A stretch of DNA of 35,877 bases. Origin: a virus. Under the pieces are notes generated by a model, which worked only from the letters and a program-made list of their open reading frames with translations, searched no databases and was not told the origin of the DNA. The number at the start of each line of letters is the position of its first letter. The stretch's first letter is position 1. This document shows, in pieces, positions 33,749-35,877 of this stretch. The stretch spans positions 1 through 35,877 of IMG/VR virus record IMGVR_UViG_3300025131_000187. One strand, written 5' to 3'. A program made the translations under genes and the position numbers.

Positions 33749-33752
33749 TCAA
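33724..33752 (-). promoter_or_regulatory. Sigma70-type early promoter of the lipoprotein genes
   Basis: On the minus strand TTGACT (33752-33747), a 17-base spacer and TATAAT (33729-33724) match the host housekeeping consensus almost exactly. Extensions TTTTT after the -35 and AGTA after the -10 are shared with the gp55 promoter. The -35 overlaps the stop of the preceding 102-residue gene. Confidence 0.85.
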
Positions 33753-34057
33753 CCGAATAATGTAATTAATGCAATAAAATTCATTATTACAAACCAGGTT
33801 GTTAGAATAATTGCAAATGCGGCCTTGCGTTTAAATGTAGCAATAACGCCTAAAATGCTACCTATAAACATCATAGGAATGAATATTTTAGTGGCAGGAT
33901 TTAGTACAGTATAAGTTAATATTGCACTGGCACCACAAACAAGAATGGTTTCGCATAATTCACAATAAAATGCCAAAGGACTTAGTCTATGACTTTCTTT
34001 AAAGTATTCTTTAACGCTTGAAAAAGCCGTTTCTATTGTAATCTTTGTCTTCAACAT
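33749..34057 (-). CDS. Small inner-membrane protein of unknown function
   Basis: The protein has 102 residues with about three hydrophobic segments: ETILVCGASAILTYTVL (35-51), IFIPMMFIGSILGVIATF (58-75) and AFAIILTTWFVIMNFIALIT (80-99). A charged N-terminus (KEYFKESHRLS) is present. It overlaps the end of the 201-residue gene by 47 bases, long for a phage; no better ATG, GTG or TTG start is visible downstream. Candidate roles include holin-like or membrane-modifying activity, but no family is recognised. Confidence 0.6.
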   Translation of the reverse strand: MLKTKITIETAFSSVKEYFKESHRLSPLAFYCELCETILVCGASAILTYTVLNPATKIFIPMMFIGSILGVIATFKRKAAFAIILTTWFVIMNFIALITLFG

Positions 34058-34616
34058 ATATATAATTTTCTGGAGGAATAGCTAATTCGTCTTCCCATAC
34101 AGGAATTATTTCATTAAATTCACCCATATCTGTGTTAGGTCTTAGGTGCATTTCTATAAGTTTGCCGCCTACAAATTCACAATTTATATGCTCGTAGGAG
34201 CCTTTGAGTTTCGTTAGTATAAAGTTAATTTTTAATTTATCATTAACCCTTATCCATTTATCAAATTTCCATAAAGGATTTGCAACACCTCGAAATCCTT
34301 CGGTTGTTACTCCTTGTTCTATTGTGCGTGAGTTAGTATTAATAGCATAGTCGACACTTAAATGTCTACCTTCAAACGCTTCACACCAAAAATAGCCTGG
34401 TTCTAAATCCTGTCTTCCTTTTTCTAAAAAACGTAATTCAGCACCAATACCCATACCAGCAAGGTTTACACAAGGTCTAACTACATAATTATTTGATTCA
34501 GGTACTGCTACTTCTGCTGGTCCACATAGGTAACCTAATTTTTTGGCAAGAATTAGTTTGTCGAATATCCATAAGTCATCTGGATGACATTTTACCCAAG
34601 CATCGTAGTCATACAT
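34011..34616 (-). CDS. Conserved phage protein, possibly ATP-grasp-like
   Basis: The protein has 201 residues. NYVVRPCVNLAGMGIGAELR (43-62), GYFWCEAFEGRHLSVDYAIN (74-93) and GKLIEMHLRPNTDMGEFNEI (150-169) recall nucleotide-binding and metal-binding strands of ATP-grasp enzymes, especially the EMHLRPN ending. The usual full domain is larger. I recall related hypothetical proteins in marine T4-like phages but no function. It overlaps the 65-residue gene by 8 bases and the membrane protein by 47, so the set is probably one operon. The enzyme assignment is tentative. Confidence 0.6.
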   Translation of the reverse strand: MYDYDAWVKCHPDDLWIFDKLILAKKLGYLCGPAEVAVPESNNYVVRPCVNLAGMGIGAELRFLEKGRQDLEPGYFWCEAFEGRHLSVDYAINTNSRTIEQGVTTEGFRGVANPLWKFDKWIRVNDKLKINFILTKLKGSYEHINCEFVGGKLIEMHLRPNTDMGEFNEIIPVWEDELAIPPENYIYVEDKDYNRNGFFKR

Positions 34617-34806
34617 CTATTTTAATATTATCCAACGTTTTGGGTTTATATTCTTTTACTTTTATACCTTCTTTGTATAATTCGCATGGAATATTTGATT
34701 TGATTTTTTGTTGATATACTAATTCTGCTTCTTTCATTGTAGGGAATACATCGTGACTGGTTAAAGTTTCTACTTGGAAGATAGGCATTTTAGTATAAAA
34801 TGACAC
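34609..34806 (-). CDS. Small hypothetical protein
   Basis: The protein has 65 residues from a GTG start at 34806 with AAGGAA about 5 bases upstream. The sequence (MPIFQVETLTSHDVFPTMKE, then AELVYQQKIKSN) suggests a mixed fold with a C-terminal basic tail. An internal ATG at 34788 is an alternative start. It overlaps the next gene by 8 bases. No family is recognised. Confidence 0.55.
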   Translation of the reverse strand: MSFYTKMPIFQVETLTSHDVFPTMKEAELVYQQKIKSNIPCELYKEGIKVKEYKPKTLDNIKIDV

Positions 34807-34815
34807 AGAAATTCC

Positions 34816-34974
34816 TTAGTTGTTTCTGAAATAGATATCTTTAATATGTTTTAATTCTTTTTTTACTTCTTTTAATTCTTTTTGAACTGCCTCATATTGT
34901 TCTTGATAGTGATCACGCTCTTGTTCGAGTTCTTGCCAATGATTCAAGTGATCTTCTATATGAGGACCTGTCAT
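34816..34974 (-). CDS. Small coiled-coil protein, 52 residues
   Basis: A short frame starts at ATG 34974-34972 (MTGPHIEDHLNHWQELEQER) and stops at TAA 34818-34816. It is almost entirely one charged helix with heptad-like spacing (YEAVQKELKEVKKELKHIKD). GGAAAA lies about 8 bases upstream. It fills the gap between two leftward genes with normal phage spacing, which supports it as real. Function unknown; a dimeric coiled coil is likely. Confidence 0.65.
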   Translation of the reverse strand: MTGPHIEDHLNHWQELEQERDHYQEQYEAVQKELKEVKKELKHIKDIYFRNN

Positions 34975-34988
34975 GCATTTTTTCCGTG

Positions 34989-35294
34989 TTAGGGTTTAGG
35001 GTTGTCCGATTTTACTTTTGCCACTGCCTTATACCATTCCCCATCCTTAGTGCCCTTTCCTGCAGTCATGTCATGGAATAGTGTGTCTAACTGGTCCTGC
35101 CATGTGGAATATCCTACTTGGCGGTTACGAGCATAGGCAGTAGAATCCAGTTTAGTTTGAATTTCTTCTTCTGTAGGTTTATCCCCCTTAGTCCATCTTG
35201 TAATTTCACCATTCTCTGCTGTAAAATCAGCATCAGCAATTTTTGCTAATTCCGAAATTGCCTCTAAACGTGCCGAGAAATTTATATCTGCCAT
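34989..35294 (-). CDS. XkdW-like small tail protein
   Basis: The protein has 101 residues. The stretch TAYARNRQVGYSTWQDQLDT, then LFHDMTAGKG matches the XkdW-type pattern YxxxRxxxYPxxxEQLDxLxxD seen in small proteins next to tail-fibre genes of many phages. It starts 20 bases after the end of the fibre gene at 35315 and has an AGGAT ribosome site. A fibre attachment or assembly role is likely; no enzymatic motif is present. Confidence 0.7.
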   Translation of the reverse strand: MADINFSARLEAISELAKIADADFTAENGEITRWTKGDKPTEEEIQTKLDSTAYARNRQVGYSTWQDQLDTLFHDMTAGKGTKDGEWYKAVAKVKSDNPKP

Positions 35295-35314
35295 TTTAAT
35301 ATCCTATTAAATTA

Positions 35315-35877
35315 TTATCTTTTAATTTCTTGAAGAACCATAACACTAAAACCCTGACCTCCCCAACCAAGAGTTGCAGAACCGGAACTACTATGTGCTC
35401 TAACAGAAAGACCATAAGTTTTTTCACTAGTAGAATTTTCTGAACAAGTATCTAACCAAGCATAACCATTCGTGGCCCATATACAAGCATCATTCATCTG
35501 AGTTAGTCCATATGATTGCGCCGATAAATTTGCTGTTTCTGTAAAATCAGAAGCATTTTTGTAAATGTCAACAAAAGCATAAGCCGCATTTGCGTTAGCA
35601 CTAGTGGCTATATGGCCCTGAATTAAAATATCAGAATTTGCAAATTGGGGTGTAATAGTACCAAAAACAACTTTATTTGAAGTACTCCATGATGTACTTG
35701 CGGTTGATAACTGAGTTGTGTTGTTATACTGAATTATTTGTATCACATGACCAGCAGGGTAAACAATAGATGTATTACTAAGGTTCCCAACAGTCACAGT
35801 CCCAAGTCTTGTTATATTATCCTGTACTGCATTATCTAATGTTACAGTTCCACCTGATTCTGTTATTGCTGTTGTTC
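35315..35877 (-). CDS. Tail fibre protein, C-terminal end (partial, N-terminus beyond right end)
   Basis: The frame is open from the right edge to the stop at 35315, giving 186 visible residues. An internal GTG at 35797 is not the true start because the frame continues upstream with ITESGGTVTLDNAVQDNITR, a common fibre shaft sequence. The C-terminal domain begins with VYPAGHVIQIIQYNN and ends in GWGGQGFSVMVLQEIKR, a beta-sandwich tip frequent in marine phage fibres. This end often determines adsorption. It is followed by the XkdW-like gene in the same direction. Confidence 0.8.
   Translation of the reverse strand, partial: TTAITESGGTVTLDNAVQDNITRLGTVTVGNLSNTSIVYPAGHVIQIIQYNNTTQLSTASTSWSTSNKVVFGTITPQFANSDILIQGHIATSANANAAYAFVDIYKNASDFTETANLSAQSYGLTQMNDACIWATNGYAWLDTCSENSTSEKTYGLSVRAHSSSGSATLGWGGQGFSVMVLQEIKR

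Noticed and set aside
1-35877. Genome ends or terminal repeats
   Set aside because: The two end genes are both cut fibre-type genes but encode different domains; I see no shared sequence between the ends.

Overview
The window is a 36 kb piece of a T4-like myovirus genome, AT-rich at roughly one third G+C. The T4 core genes are recognisable from their proteins: portal gp20, prohead protease gp21, scaffold gp22, major capsid gp23, recombination nuclease gp46/gp47, late sigma factor gp55, and baseplate/hub proteins related to gp26, gp48, gp53 and gp5. The tail-fibre proteins resemble those of marine T4-like phages (tail-fibre repeats, Mtd-like N-terminus, cupredoxin-like and PKD domains), so a marine bacterial host is likely. 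The host cannot be named from this window. I see no photosynthesis genes, tRNAs, insertion sequences or CRISPR arrays.

Layout. 1-10112 (minus): ten tail-fibre or accessory structural genes, ending with a subtilisin-like protease and a PKD-domain protein that runs off the left end. 10230-16142 (minus): the head module in the order gp20, small protein, acidic core protein, gp21, gp22, gp23, closed by an intrinsic terminator. 16165-17967 (minus): a tape-measure-like protein. 18020-19071 (plus): a gp26-like tail-assembly protein and a small downstream frame. 19062-24846 (minus): gp55, gp47, gp46, a dihydroorotate dehydrogenase-like enzyme, a PD-(D/E)xK nuclease, a 405-base gene-free stretch that looks like a structured RNA, then a 5'(3')-nucleotidase-like HAD protein. 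24938-31637 (plus): a nucleotidyltransferase followed by the baseplate cluster (gp48, gp53, a large hub candidate, an M15-like protein, gp5 and a detached lysozyme). 31634-35877 (minus): two lipoproteins, small proteins of unknown role, an XkdW-like tail protein and the C-terminal end of another tail fibre.

Regulation is readable. NATAAATA late promoters, the T4 gp55 type, sit before the structural modules at 4583, 10133, 16162, 17978, 18004 and 24913. Two near-identical sigma70-type promoters (TTGACT, 17-base spacer, TATAATAGTA) drive the gp55-gp47-gp46 operon and the lipoproteins. This suggests early host-polymerase expression of those two groups and gp55-dependent late expression of virion genes.

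The most interesting items are the GC-rich hairpin-dense region at 19566-19970, the two early lipoproteins sharing one domain, the cupredoxin-like insertion inside the subtilisin, the DHODH gene embedded in the recombination operon, the gp26/71-residue minus-one-frame junction, and two tail enzymes (lysozyme and M15 peptidase) with apparently substituted catalytic residues.
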